A stretch of DNA of 17,703 nt from Bacteroidales bacterium UBA1735 (GTDB taxonomy: Bacteria > Bacteroidota > Bacteroidia > Bacteroidales > Paludibacteraceae), in contig DCID01000045.1 of NCBI GenBank assembly GCA_002315745.1, forward strand, positions 29,271 through 46,973. Reading direction: 5' to 3'. The stretch's first letter is position 1. Each line of letters begins with the position of its first letter. This document shows, piece by piece, positions 7,569 to 16,200 of the stretch. The position numbers and the translations under genes were made by a program. Under the pieces are notes generated by a model, which made no database searches, was not told the DNA's origin, and saw nothing but the letters and a program-made list of their open reading frames with translations.

Positions 7569-7591
7569 CGCCCGATTTTATTATGGGCGCA
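7567..7591 (+). promoter_or_regulatory. Palindrome around the transcription start
   Basis: TGCGCCC at 7567-7573 and GGGCGCA at 7585-7591 form a perfect 7-bp inverted repeat around an 11-base AT-rich centre. It straddles the expected start point, so it is better read as a protein-binding site than as an RNA hairpin, unless transcription starts earlier than expected. Confidence 0.5.
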
Positions 7592-7612
7592 TTTGTCGTT
7601 TTCCATACTTGC

Positions 7613-7647
7613 AAACATTTACAAACAATATTTAAAAAAACACAATT
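7613..7647 (+). repeat. A-rich leader repeat, copy R1
   Basis: This 5' UTR segment holds AAACATTTACAAACAATAT (7613-7631; identical 19 bases at 9569-9587). It continues into a run of A and CACAATT directly before an ATG, almost the same as the leader before the giant gene at 10202-10225. Confidence 0.75.
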
Positions 7648-7749
7648 ATGAGTGCGGCACAAGCAATAGCAAGTCAAAACATCACCCTGACAGCATCGGC
7701 TTATTCGGGTGCGGAATGTGGTACTTGTTTCGGGCATACGGCACAATAA
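7648..7749 (+). CDS. Short ORF of 33 codons at the head of the array
   Basis: The first ATG after the array promoter opens a 33-codon frame beginning MSAAQAIASQNITLTAS and ending AECGTCFGHTAQ. Its ATG sits behind the leader repeat in exactly the position used by the giant amylase gene. The product has a CxxC pair and no signal peptide, and resembles nothing I know. It may be a real small protein, a translated leader peptide, or the stump of a gene interrupted when the cassettes entered. Translation is plausible because of start position and leader, but function is unknown. Confidence 0.4.
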   Translation: MSAAQAIASQNITLTASAYSGAECGTCFGHTAQ

Positions 7750-7803
7750 GATTGATACATAAGAATTTATAGATTTGAAATCAAAAAGAAAGGAAAAATA
7801 GTT

Positions 7804-8025
7804 ATGGCAGCTTATGCAATTCAAATCAATGAAAGAACCTTGGCTGGACAAAGTTTATTAGAGTATTTAACTTCGCTTGGTGTGATTATTGAACAACTCA
7901 ATCCGCGTCGCAAGAGTGGACTTGAAGAGGCATTGAATGATGTGAAACATGGTCGTGTTTATCACGCAGCCAATGTGGATGACATGTTTACTCAAATATT
8001 AGGGAAAGACTATGTACAGCATTGA
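7804..8025 (+). CDS. Type II antitoxin, RelB-like
   Basis: This 73-residue protein has a short N-terminal strand (YAIQINERTLAGQSLLEYL), as in Bacteroidetes RelB/DinJ-like antitoxins. Its charged C-terminal half, with GLEEALNDVKHGRVYHAANVDD, is of the kind that wraps around the toxin. It would neutralise the YafQ-like toxin encoded next, and the complex may repress its own transcription. The toxin start lies 14 bases inside the antitoxin 3' end, the usual arrangement. The start context TAGTTATGGCA is repeated before the ORF6N gene at 9613. The family call rests mainly on size, partner and C-terminal pattern. Confidence 0.8.
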   Translation: MAAYAIQINERTLAGQSLLEYLTSLGVIIEQLNPRRKSGLEEALNDVKHGRVYHAANVDDMFTQILGKDYVQH

Positions 8026-8284
8026 TTATTCGAATCGCTTTAGGAAGGATGTGAAGCGTTGCGTCAAACGTGGATTGGATATTGGGAAGTTGGTAAAGAC
8101 TGTTTCGTTGTTAGCGCAAACAGGAACGCTTCCTTCTGAATATAAGGCGCATAAACTCACGGGAAATTTTGCAGGTTTATGGGAGTGTCATATTGAACCT
8201 GATTGGATTATGGTGTGGGATCAAAGTGATACAGAAATGAAACTGCTTTTCCTCAAAACTGGCAGCCATTCAGATATATTTTAA
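8012..8284 (+). CDS. YafQ-family mRNA interferase toxin
   Basis: The 90-residue product aligns over its length with E. coli YafQ, a ribosome-dependent endoribonuclease that cuts mRNA during translation. Matching features are YSNRFRKDVK at the N-terminus, YKAHKLTG, the signature CHIEPDWI and the C-terminal TGSHSDIF. Residues expected to act in catalysis are present: His47, His60, Asp64, His86 and Phe90. The arginine of YafQ (RFERTG) is replaced by Lys82 (LFLKTG), a conservative change. The gene overlaps the antitoxin by 14 bases. The toxin looks intact and needs the preceding gene to be tolerated. Confidence 0.9.
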   Translation: MYSIDYSNRFRKDVKRCVKRGLDIGKLVKTVSLLAQTGTLPSEYKAHKLTGNFAGLWECHIEPDWIMVWDQSDTEMKLLFLKTGSHSDIF

Positions 8285-8323
8285 CTTGACTTATAATTTC
8301 AAAACATAGAAAATATAGATACG

Positions 8324-8419
8324 AAACAATATTTAACACACACAATTGCTAAACAATAATTAAAATTTAGGCACAGACCTAATGAAAGTTTGTTGGTTAA
8401 TTATAGAAGAATAATAGTC
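8324..8419 (+). repeat. Leader repeat, copy R2 (long form)
   Basis: This copy begins AAACAATATTTAACACACAC (8324-8343) and continues into a part shared only with R3, including 23 identical bases at 8366-8388 centred on TTAGGCACAGACCTAA, a 5-bp stem with a 6-base loop. Where R1 and R5 have the start codon ATG after CACAATT, this copy has GCT. An 11-codon frame (MKVCWLIIEE, 8382-8414) ends five bases before the dinD ATG. Confidence 0.8.
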
Positions 8420-9193
8420 ATGAAATCAGACGAGATAAAAAACCTATTTGAGCAATTCGAAGCCATTGCATGTGAGTATGCAGGTATTGAATGTTGGAGC
8501 GCACGAGAGTTATGCTCGCTGCTCGGTTATGCCAAATGGGAAAATTTTGTCGCAGTTATAGAGAAAGCTAAAGAGGCCTGCAAACATAATGGTGAAGCGG
8601 TATCTGATCATTTTCCTGACGTCAGGAAAATGATAGCCATGCCTAAGGGTGCGAGCAAGGAAATTGATAACTACATGCTCACTCGTTATGCATGTTATTT
8701 GATTGCTCAAAATGGGGATTCGCGCAAACCTCAGATTGCGTTTGCTCAAAACTACTTCGCTATCCAAACTCGGGTAGCTGAATTAGTGGAAAAACGTATC
8801 TTGGAGTTTGAGCGTGTTCAAGCAAGAGCTCGGTTGGCGGAAACGGAGAAGACTTTGTCTGGCGTATTATATGAAAGAGGGGTGGATAATAAGGGCTTTG
8901 CCATTATCCGTTCCAAAGGTGATCGGGCTTTATTCCATTTGGATACAGCTTTGCTTAAACGTAAGTTAGGTGCGCCAGATAGTCGTCCTTTAGCGGATTT
9001 TTTGCCTACCATAGGTATTAAAGCAAAGGATTTTGCGGCAGAGATGACATCGGTAAATGTGCAGCAGAAAAATTTGCATGGCTATACCGCAATTGAGCGT
9101 GAGCATGTAGATAATAACAATGCGGTGCGTGATATTAAGAAAGTGGAACGTCGTTTGGTTTCTGAAGAGAAAAAGATTAATTCGAAAAAATAA
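8420..9193 (+). CDS. dinD: DNA damage-inducible protein D homologue
   Basis: DinD is an SOS-induced protein in E. coli, reported there to affect RecA filaments; it is widespread on mobile elements. This 257-residue protein matches it at ECWSARELCSLLGYAKWENF (Bro-N-like DNA-binding region), IEKAKEACKHNG, TRYACYLIAQNGDSRKPQIA and QNYFAIQTRVAELVE. The C-terminal part runs HVDNNNAVRDIKKVERRL. Compared with E. coli, about 20 residues (the segment around GGTMPEELP) are missing between VR and IKK, so the tail is shortened. The ATG at 8420 is used; a TTG ten codons earlier lies in the leader repeat. A perfect 28-bp palindrome lies in codons 63-72. There is no own promoter in view and no recognisable LexA-type site, so damage control of this copy is uncertain. 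Confidence 0.92.
   Translation: MKSDEIKNLFEQFEAIACEYAGIECWSARELCSLLGYAKWENFVAVIEKAKEACKHNGEAVSDHFPDVRKMIAMPKGASKEIDNYMLTRYACYLIAQNGDSRKPQIAFAQNYFAIQTRVAELVEKRILEFERVQARARLAETEKTLSGVLYERGVDNKGFAIIRSKGDRALFHLDTALLKRKLGAPDSRPLADFLPTIGIKAKDFAAEMTSVNVQQKNLHGYTAIEREHVDNNNAVRDIKKVERRLVSEEKKINSKK
8607..8634 (+). repeat. Perfect 28-bp palindrome inside dinD
   Basis: ATCATTTTCCTGAC (8607-8620) is followed immediately by its exact reverse complement (8621-8634), with no spacer and no mismatch. It encodes residues D63 to I72 (HFPDVRKM); both strands can encode the same peptide. The surrounding protein aligns with E. coli DinD without a gap, so it is not an inserted element. Confidence 0.97.
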
Positions 9194-9200
9194 TTAAGAA

Positions 9201-9294
9201 TAACAATATTAAAAAAACACAATTACTAAACAACAATTAAATTTTAGGCACAGACCTAATGAAAGGTTGGTTATCAAATAGAAAGGATAAGAAT
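9201..9294 (+). repeat. Leader repeat, copy R3 (long form)
   Basis: R3 is a clear homologue of R2 over its whole length. It starts AACAATATTAAAAAAACAC, has ACT in place of the ATG of R1/R5, then an AAACAACAATTAAA stretch. It shares the 23 identical bases (9243-9265) holding the small stem TTAGG/CCTAA, then GTTGGTTA. Here the ATG at 9259 is in frame with the following gene. Confidence 0.8.
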
Positions 9295-9507
9295 ATGAGT
9301 GCATTGCAATTACAAACAGGTTCACGAATTGCTGAGGCGATGGGGTGGATGATTAATGATGACAACATGGTCAGTAATGTCATCGATTATATTACGGCAT
9401 TAAAGAACAAGTATCCTACCATTTCTAAGGCATACCTAGAGGCTAACACGATATCAGCCGAAGATATGATTAGTGATTTGCAGAATATGGTTAATGATTG
9501 TGCATGA
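9295..9507 (+). CDS. Hypothetical 70-residue protein
   Basis: I do not recognise this protein. It is predicted mostly helical and acidic in its second half (TISAEDMISDLQNMVNDCA), with no signal peptide, membrane segment or metal motif. The ATG at 9295 is chosen because it occupies the same place relative to the leader repeat as the dinD start. An in-frame ATG at 9259 would add MKGWLSNRKDKN from the repeat itself. Size and position, between a toxin-antitoxin pair with dinD and an ORF6N gene, would suit an antitoxin-like or regulatory protein, but no sequence motif supports this. Confidence 0.65.
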   Translation: MSALQLQTGSRIAEAMGWMINDDNMVSNVIDYITALKNKYPTISKAYLEANTISAEDMISDLQNMVNDCA

Positions 9508-9568
9508 TGCGGTACATGAGAAGTTAAATTATAATCCAGAAGATAGATAATTTCAAACAATAAACACA

Positions 9569-9587
9569 AAACATTTACAAACAATAT
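9569..9587 (+). repeat. Leader repeat, copy R4 (partial)
   Basis: AAACATTTACAAACAATAT is identical to bases 7613-7631 of R1. After it the sequence diverges (AGGAATATAAAAG) and leads to the ORF6N start. A few bases upstream, ATAATTTCAAA (9547-9557) also recurs after the toxin gene (8293-8303), so the ends of two units share sequence too. Confidence 0.7.
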
Positions 9588-9612
9588 AGGAATATAAAAG
9601 TTAACAGTAGTT

Positions 9613-10176
9613 ATGGCAAACGAAATCGTACCGATTACAATAGCAGAGGTTGAGGGCAAACTTATTCCAATGCGTGGACAGATGGTCTTATTAGACAAAG
9701 ACCTCGCGGAGTTCTATGGTGTGGAAACACGTGAAATCAACCAAGCTGTCAAGAATAACCCTGATAAATTCCCTGAAGGATATATCTATAATCTTAATAA
9801 TCAGGAATATGCAAACTTGAAATCAAAAATTTTGACTTCAAGTGAAGCAACTTGGGGTGGTAGTCGCAAGAAACCTACCGCATTTACTGAAAAAGGATTG
9901 TACATGTTGGCGACTATATTGAAGAGTCCGCGCGCTACGCAAGCTACTCTATCTATTATTGAGACGTATGCGCAAGTGAAAGAGATGGCTCGTACGATGG
10001 AAGCATTGCAGAATGTGGCGGATGGTGGGGAGCAGCAGCAAACCTTGTTGCAGAAAGTGGGCAATATATTGGCTGAGGTTGTTGGCAATAACTTATCTAC
10101 AGAAACAACCGAGACAGAGATTGAACTTAATTTCGCAGTAGTTAAGATCAAACATAAGGTTATCCGTAGAGGATAA
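9613..10176 (+). CDS. ORF6N domain-containing protein
   Basis: The 187-residue product has the ORF6N domain at about residues 10-100: the IPMRGQMVLLDKDLAEFYGVETREINQAVKNNPDKFPEGYIY block, then LTSSEATWGGSRKKPTAFTEKGLYMLATILKS. This DNA-binding domain is typical of phage antirepressors and mobile-element genes. The C-terminal part (TLLQKVGNILAEVVGNN, then TEIELNFAVVKIKHKVIRRG) matches the usual tail of Bacteroidetes ORF6N proteins. Its biological role is generally unknown. With dinD it gives two phage-type DNA-binding proteins in this small array. It ends 49 bases before the giant gene and has no promoter of its own in view. Confidence 0.9.
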   Translation: MANEIVPITIAEVEGKLIPMRGQMVLLDKDLAEFYGVETREINQAVKNNPDKFPEGYIYNLNNQEYANLKSKILTSSEATWGGSRKKPTAFTEKGLYMLATILKSPRATQATLSIIETYAQVKEMARTMEALQNVADGGEQQQTLLQKVGNILAEVVGNNLSTETTETEIELNFAVVKIKHKVIRRG

Positions 10177-10201
10177 GAATCAAATTCAAAATAAAACAAC
10201 G

Positions 10202-10225
10202 AAACAATATTAAAAAAACACAATT
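10202..10225 (+). repeat. Leader repeat, copy R5, before the giant gene
   Basis: AAACAATATTAAAAAAACAC and then AATT lead directly into the ATG at 10226. It differs from R1 by one T, and its first part recurs in R2 and R3. No promoter box lies between the ORF6N gene and this start. Confidence 0.75.
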
Positions 10226-13200
10226 ATGAAACAACTTAATTTGCGGCAATTATCCGCTGAGTTTTTAACAACAACCCTTTGCCCTATGAGGGAAAGGGTG
10301 TCTCGACTTGTCGGTACGGGAAAGGGTCTACTCTTCGCCCTTTTCATGGTCTTTGGACTGGGTGTTAGTCAAGAGGCGATGGCGGCTGATCCTTCTACGG
10401 GTTATTCAATTAACTATCCTTACCTGTATTTTTATAATGATAGGGGTTTTACGAATTGTAGTGCCATCTATGGTCGTGCTTGGGATGGCAGTAACTACAC
10501 ATCATGTTCAGATATGTCAAAAGTCTCAAATACAGAGAAACTTTACTATGTTAATCCACAGACTTTTTGGAATAATACGTATAACCAAGTAGCAATTATT
10601 GATGCCACAGGTTGGGGAGGACAGGCTAGCAAGATAGAGGATCGTTGGGGCTATGCTAATGGTCATACAGGAGTGAAGTATAATGAGAGTCTAAACTATC
10701 ATGATACGTACTATATCACATCCACGGGTAGTAGCAATATTTCTATTTCTTATAAGAGTGATGGATATAGAGGTATTCCTAAGTACGCCGCAACCATTCA
10801 AGTGCGAACACGTAATAGTACGGGAGATTATTCAACTCCGACTACCTCACCAGCTACGGTCAAATTGAAAGGTACTTACATGAGTGGTAATGGTGCAACT
10901 ACCCGTAGTGAAGAAACTTGGAATGGTGATAAAAATTACAATGTTGTCATTACGGGTAAAGTCACTACTTCTTATACCGATATGAATAGCAACTACCAAT
11001 TTGATGGTTGGTATGTAGGTGGTTCACAAGTTGGCACAAGTTCATCGTATGAGTACTACCAATCGGCAGCAACGACAGTGGTTGCTAAGTTTACGCGTAT
11101 CAAATATACGGTTACACTCAATCAAGAATCTGGTACAGGCGGTACAACATCTACTACGGCAACCTATAATTCTGCAATGCCGAGTATCACAGTTCCAACT
11201 CGTACGGGTTATACTTTTGGTGGTTATTATACAAGCACAGGAGGTAGTGGCACTAAATACTACAATGCTGATGGTACGAGTGCTAAGACTTGTGACTTGA
11301 CGGCTGACATTGAATTGCATGCCAAGTGGACTGCTAATACCAACACAGCATATACGGTTAAGCATTATAAGCAAAATTTAGATGGTACGTACCCATCTAC
11401 AGCAACGGAGACACAGAATCTAACTGGTACAACCGATGCAAGTGTAACACCTTCAGTTAAGAGTTATACAGGTTTCACTTCCCCATCAACTCAAACGGTA
11501 ACGATTGCTGGTGCGGGCACGACTGTTGTCGAGTACAAATATGCTCGTAAATCATATACTTTAACATGGGCATTAGATGGCGGTACTGCTGGAACAGGTA
11601 CGATTACTCCTGCAGGAAGTACAAAGTACGAAACTGTTCTTCAATATACTGTTGATCCTACTAAGACAGGTTATAACTTTACTGGATGGAATCCTGCTAT
11701 GACAAGTGGTACAACCACAATGCCTGCCAATAACCAAACATATACGGCTCAATGGACAGAGAAGACCTTTACCGTCTCTGCAACGTATGGCGCAGGTGGT
11801 GCAAGTGCGACGGTCACAACTTCGCCTGCAGGACAAATAACAGGTACGGCAATCAATGCAACGGCTAGTGATGGCTATGCTTTCAGCAAATGGGAGATAA
11901 CTTCTGGTAGTGGTACTTTTGCAGGTGGTGGAACAACATCTACTACGGCAAGTACAACATTCTATCCAACTGCCAATGCCACCATCAACGCTGTCTTTGC
12001 AAGTACAGCCGTTTACTACAAATGGGCATTTGGTGTGCATACATCGGGTGGAGGTACAATAGCAAGTACAGTGGCTGCCAGTGACCATGTTCAAGGCGGT
12101 ACATCTATCACGTTGACTGCGACTCCATCTTCTTACTACGAAGTGGAAGGATGGTACTCGGATGAATCTTGCACATCGAAGATTTCTGCTGCTGGAACAG
12201 GTACGCAATATACATTCTCCCTCAGTGCAGATACGAAGGTGTATGTAAAGTTCGTTGACCATAAATATGATGTCGTAGTATCACACCAATACTATGATTG
12301 TCCTGGTTCTGGAACAAAAATCAATGTTGCCCCATATAAACAAGCGAATGAGACCATTAATGATGTTCTTGGTGCAGCAACGGGCTATACCATCGATGCT
12401 TCAGGTGCTTCCAAGGTTGGTTTCTATCATACCAAATGGGTGTTGAACAAAAATGCATCGGTCGTTTGTAATACAAAAACTACTACAACAACAACTAGCA
12501 CGGCTACTATTCAAGGATCAACCAATAGTTCTTCAACACTTGTTTTGACGAGCGGTTATTCTACTTCGGGTGAGATTGTAAATGTTTTGGATCGCTGGAG
12601 AGAGTATTCTCGTACGGTTTCCGTTTATGCTAAGTATGGTTCAGGTGCTCCTGAGAAAATTGGTAATGATATTACTGTGGGTGTTTACACCAGTGACACT
12701 ACAGAAATTCCAAATCGTACAGGTTATGACTTTGCTAATTGGACTAAGAATGAGAATACAGGCTATGACATTATTCTGACGGCTATTAAAGACGAACCGA
12801 TTAACAAGAAAGTGACCGTTTCTTCTTCTTTGTCAGCAGCTAATGCAGGTAGTATTCGGGCTAATTTTACGGCACACGAATACACTATCACCTACAATCA
12901 AAATGGTGGCTCTGGAGCAGAGAATGGTACTTATACCATTGAAAGTGCAGCCATCACATTACCGCAAGCTCCAATCATGACAAAGACTGGTTACACTTTT
13001 GGTGGGTGGTACACTAACTCTGGTCTCACTGGTGATGCTGTTACAACCATTCCTGCTGGTTCTCATGAGAACAAAGTGTTTTGGGCTAAGTGGAATGAAG
13101 TGAAAGTGACTATTGCACCAACAGTTAACGCAGTTGGTACAACTGCTGGCTATTCCGCTAGTGCAAGTGTTGCTCAAATCGGTATCACAACGCCCTCTGA

Positions 13201-16200
13201 ATTATCTACCAGTGCTGCTGGTACAGGTTACACGTTTACTGGTTGGAGTCTATCTGACAACTTGGTTATTACCAGCGGATCAACTTCCAGTACAACGATT
13301 ACCGTCCGCACTAATGGTGATGGTCAACCCGTAACCGCTGAAGCTGTGTATGCGGAGGATTTGAGTACTGTATGGAAATTGAATATTTGGGTAGATGGTA
13401 CAAAAGGTTGGCAACAATACAACTTCGTAAAGAAGAGTGGTGAAAGTGCTGGTTCGGTGGCATATTATACTCTGCCTCTCAATAGCGGTGAGCATGATAT
13501 GGAGCTGATTAAAAATGGTACTACCTACTACAAAAATAGTGGGACATTCAAAAGTGATAATTGTACCAATTGGACATTTACAACGAGTGCAAATCGTGGT
13601 AAGATTGATTGTAATATTACAGGTAATTATATCTTCAAGATTGATTTCTCTAAATCGGATCCTAAAGTAAGTGTTACCTATCCAACCTCCTATAAGGTAA
13701 AATTCGGTGTAGGAGATGGTGGTAGTTCGGTAACTGCTAAGATTGATAACACGACGTCCATCAATTCTGGTGACTTAGTATTGAGTGGCTCATCGGTTAC
13801 TTTCCATTACACGGCTAAGTCAGGCTATCGTTTCACAGGATGGTACACGGCTGCTTCGGGCGGAGATCTCCTTTCCTCTACGGATGCGGATTATGTAACC
13901 ACTATCTCTGCTGTTACCAATGTATATGCTCAGTTTGAGGAAATTAAACACACCGTAACTGTCAGCGCAGGTGCTAATGGTTCGATTGATCCTGCCGCAG
14001 GTAATTATTCAATCGGTGTCGTAGGACAAACCTTTACTCCAAATCCTGCTACAGGTTATTACCATAAAGATTGGACTACAACAGGTGGTGCATCTGTTTC
14101 CAATAATAAGATTACCGCTAATGATGAAGGTACCGCAACGGCTAATTTTGCTCCGACGTGGTCTGTCAAGGGCTTTGGAGACTGGTCAACAGCACATAAC
14201 TTTGAGAACTATGTGGGTAATGAGGGTACTGTTACTATTTCGCTGGCTAAGGGTGCAAGTCAAGAGTTCTTGATTTATGGTCATGGAATTGATGGCTCGC
14301 CATTCTATAATTCTGGTACCATGGTTCGTGGTAATAGCGAAGGCTGGACATTTAGTTCTAATAAGGATACGGGCGGTAAGAACGCTAAGATTACTGCCGA
14401 TGTGACTGGTGACTATGTCTTCTCGTTTGATATCAGCACAAAGAAATTAACCGTCACTTATCCTACCGCATACGTGGTGAACTTCAGTTCAGAACCTGCT
14501 GCTTTAGTTACGGTAACTGCTACTGTGGATGCTGCGGCTATTGCTACTGGCGATCGAGTTCTTGCAGGTAAGAATGTGCAATTTAGTGCCCCTGCTACAA
14601 GTGGTGACTATCACTTTGTTTGCTGGAAAGATGGCAATGATGTACAATTGAGTACGGATAATCCTTACACCGTTAGCAATATATCTGCAGACGTGACCGT
14701 CAAGGCTGTTTATGGTGGTACTACTTATGCTGTAACTATTAGTTCCGATGATCAAGGTTCAGTTGAGCCTTCTGGTGTTCAACAAGTAGATAATATCGCT
14801 GGTACTCAAATTACTGCTACCGCTACTACGGCTGGATATGTATTCGATCGTTGGGTAACAACTGGAAATGTGAGCTTGACTGGCGGAGAGACAGATAATC
14901 CCAATACTGTTAAAGCAACGGGTGAGGGTACTGTGACGGCGAAGTACAAACAGGCACAGGTCGTTTACTTCAAGAACACACTCGGTTGGAGCAACGTATA
15001 TGTCTATATCTTCAACCAAGCGAATGTATTTGATGATGCCAAGGGTGTATGCCCAAGTCATAGCAGCCGTGTTGCTTTCAGTCAAATGACCTTGGCACAA
15101 GGCGAAACCGATGTATATGTATATACATACGACGGCGCATTGGAGAATATGAAGTCCATCGCCTTCTGTAAGGATAACCAAAGTACCAACCAAAACTTCT
15201 ATCAAACGAAGGCTGCTTATCGTAGCGACTATGCTGCGGCTAACCCAATGTTTGTTCCTCAGACGACCAGCAATGTGACGAAGAACGAAACCGAATATTA
15301 CAGCACAGGTACTTGGTTCCCATTCAATACCAATAAGAACTACTACATTAAGTTCTCGGATAGCGAAACGCAATATCCATTGGTATTTACAACAGCAGGT
15401 TCGTTGGAGGCAACGATTGGTAATATCGACCTGACTGCTTACACTACCTATACCTTCACGCTTTATGACAATGCACACCCAGTTGATGCAGAACCTGTAG
15501 CATACGGTCGTGAGGAGGCTATCACCTACGATAAGGATAACGAATATGTTTCGTTCACGAATACGACCGCTTATCCTGCTACGTTAAAGACCATCACGGG
15601 TGGCAACCATACTTTCTCGGCGAACTTCAATAGCGATGTCCGTCCACAGATACGTATCGACTTCCCAACGGCTTACACCTTAGATTATGGTGTGGCTCCT
15701 GGTGGTCAATCCGCTACCGCTGTTCGTACAGGTACAACCGACACGATTGCTTCAGGTGCATACGTGGCTCCTGGTCAATCCGTGACTTTGACACAGACCG
15801 CTTCGGCTGGATGTAACTTCGTGAAGTGGAACACCAAAGCCGATGGTACAGGTACGGATTTAAGTTCTAATGCGACCTACACCTTTGATATGCCTGCGAG
15901 CGCGCACACCGCGTACGCGTTATATGATGGTGCAGATGTGCCGTCCACGTTCCAGATCTTAGGTACATTCAATAACTGGACTTCGAGCAGTTATATGCGT
16001 TCGAAGAGCGTCGTTGGCGAACTTGTTTATGACTCCATCTATTTGGAAGCAGGTCGTGAATATAAGTTCAAAGTGCACAACACCTCGGGTAGCAAGTGGT
16101 ACGGCAATACGGGTATCATGACCCAAGCACACTGCACACAATGGACCTTCACGGAAGGTACAGGCAACTGTACATTGGCAACCACCATCGCAGGTTGGTA

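Noticed and set aside
7489..7851. 120-codon frame on the minus strand across the array promoter
   Set aside because: It covers a promoter, leader repeat and AT-rich intergenic DNA, and its translation has no domain or plausible start signals.
7613..10225. CRISPR array or true integron attC sites
   Set aside because: The repeats are few, unequally spaced by whole genes, and vary in length, so they are not CRISPR. They lack the long imperfect palindrome and core sites of attC, and no integrase gene is present in the window.
7477..10225. Insertion sequence or prophage
   Set aside because: No transposase, integrase, terminal inverted repeats, target duplications or phage structural genes are visible; ORF6N and dinD alone do not make a prophage.
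11573..12262. Cys-rich 229-codon minus-strand frame, and the similar 239-codon one at 14759-15478
   Set aside because: Both are antisense to the continuous amylase frame. The high Cys, Thr and Ser content is the reverse reading of Thr/Ala/Gly-rich repeats.
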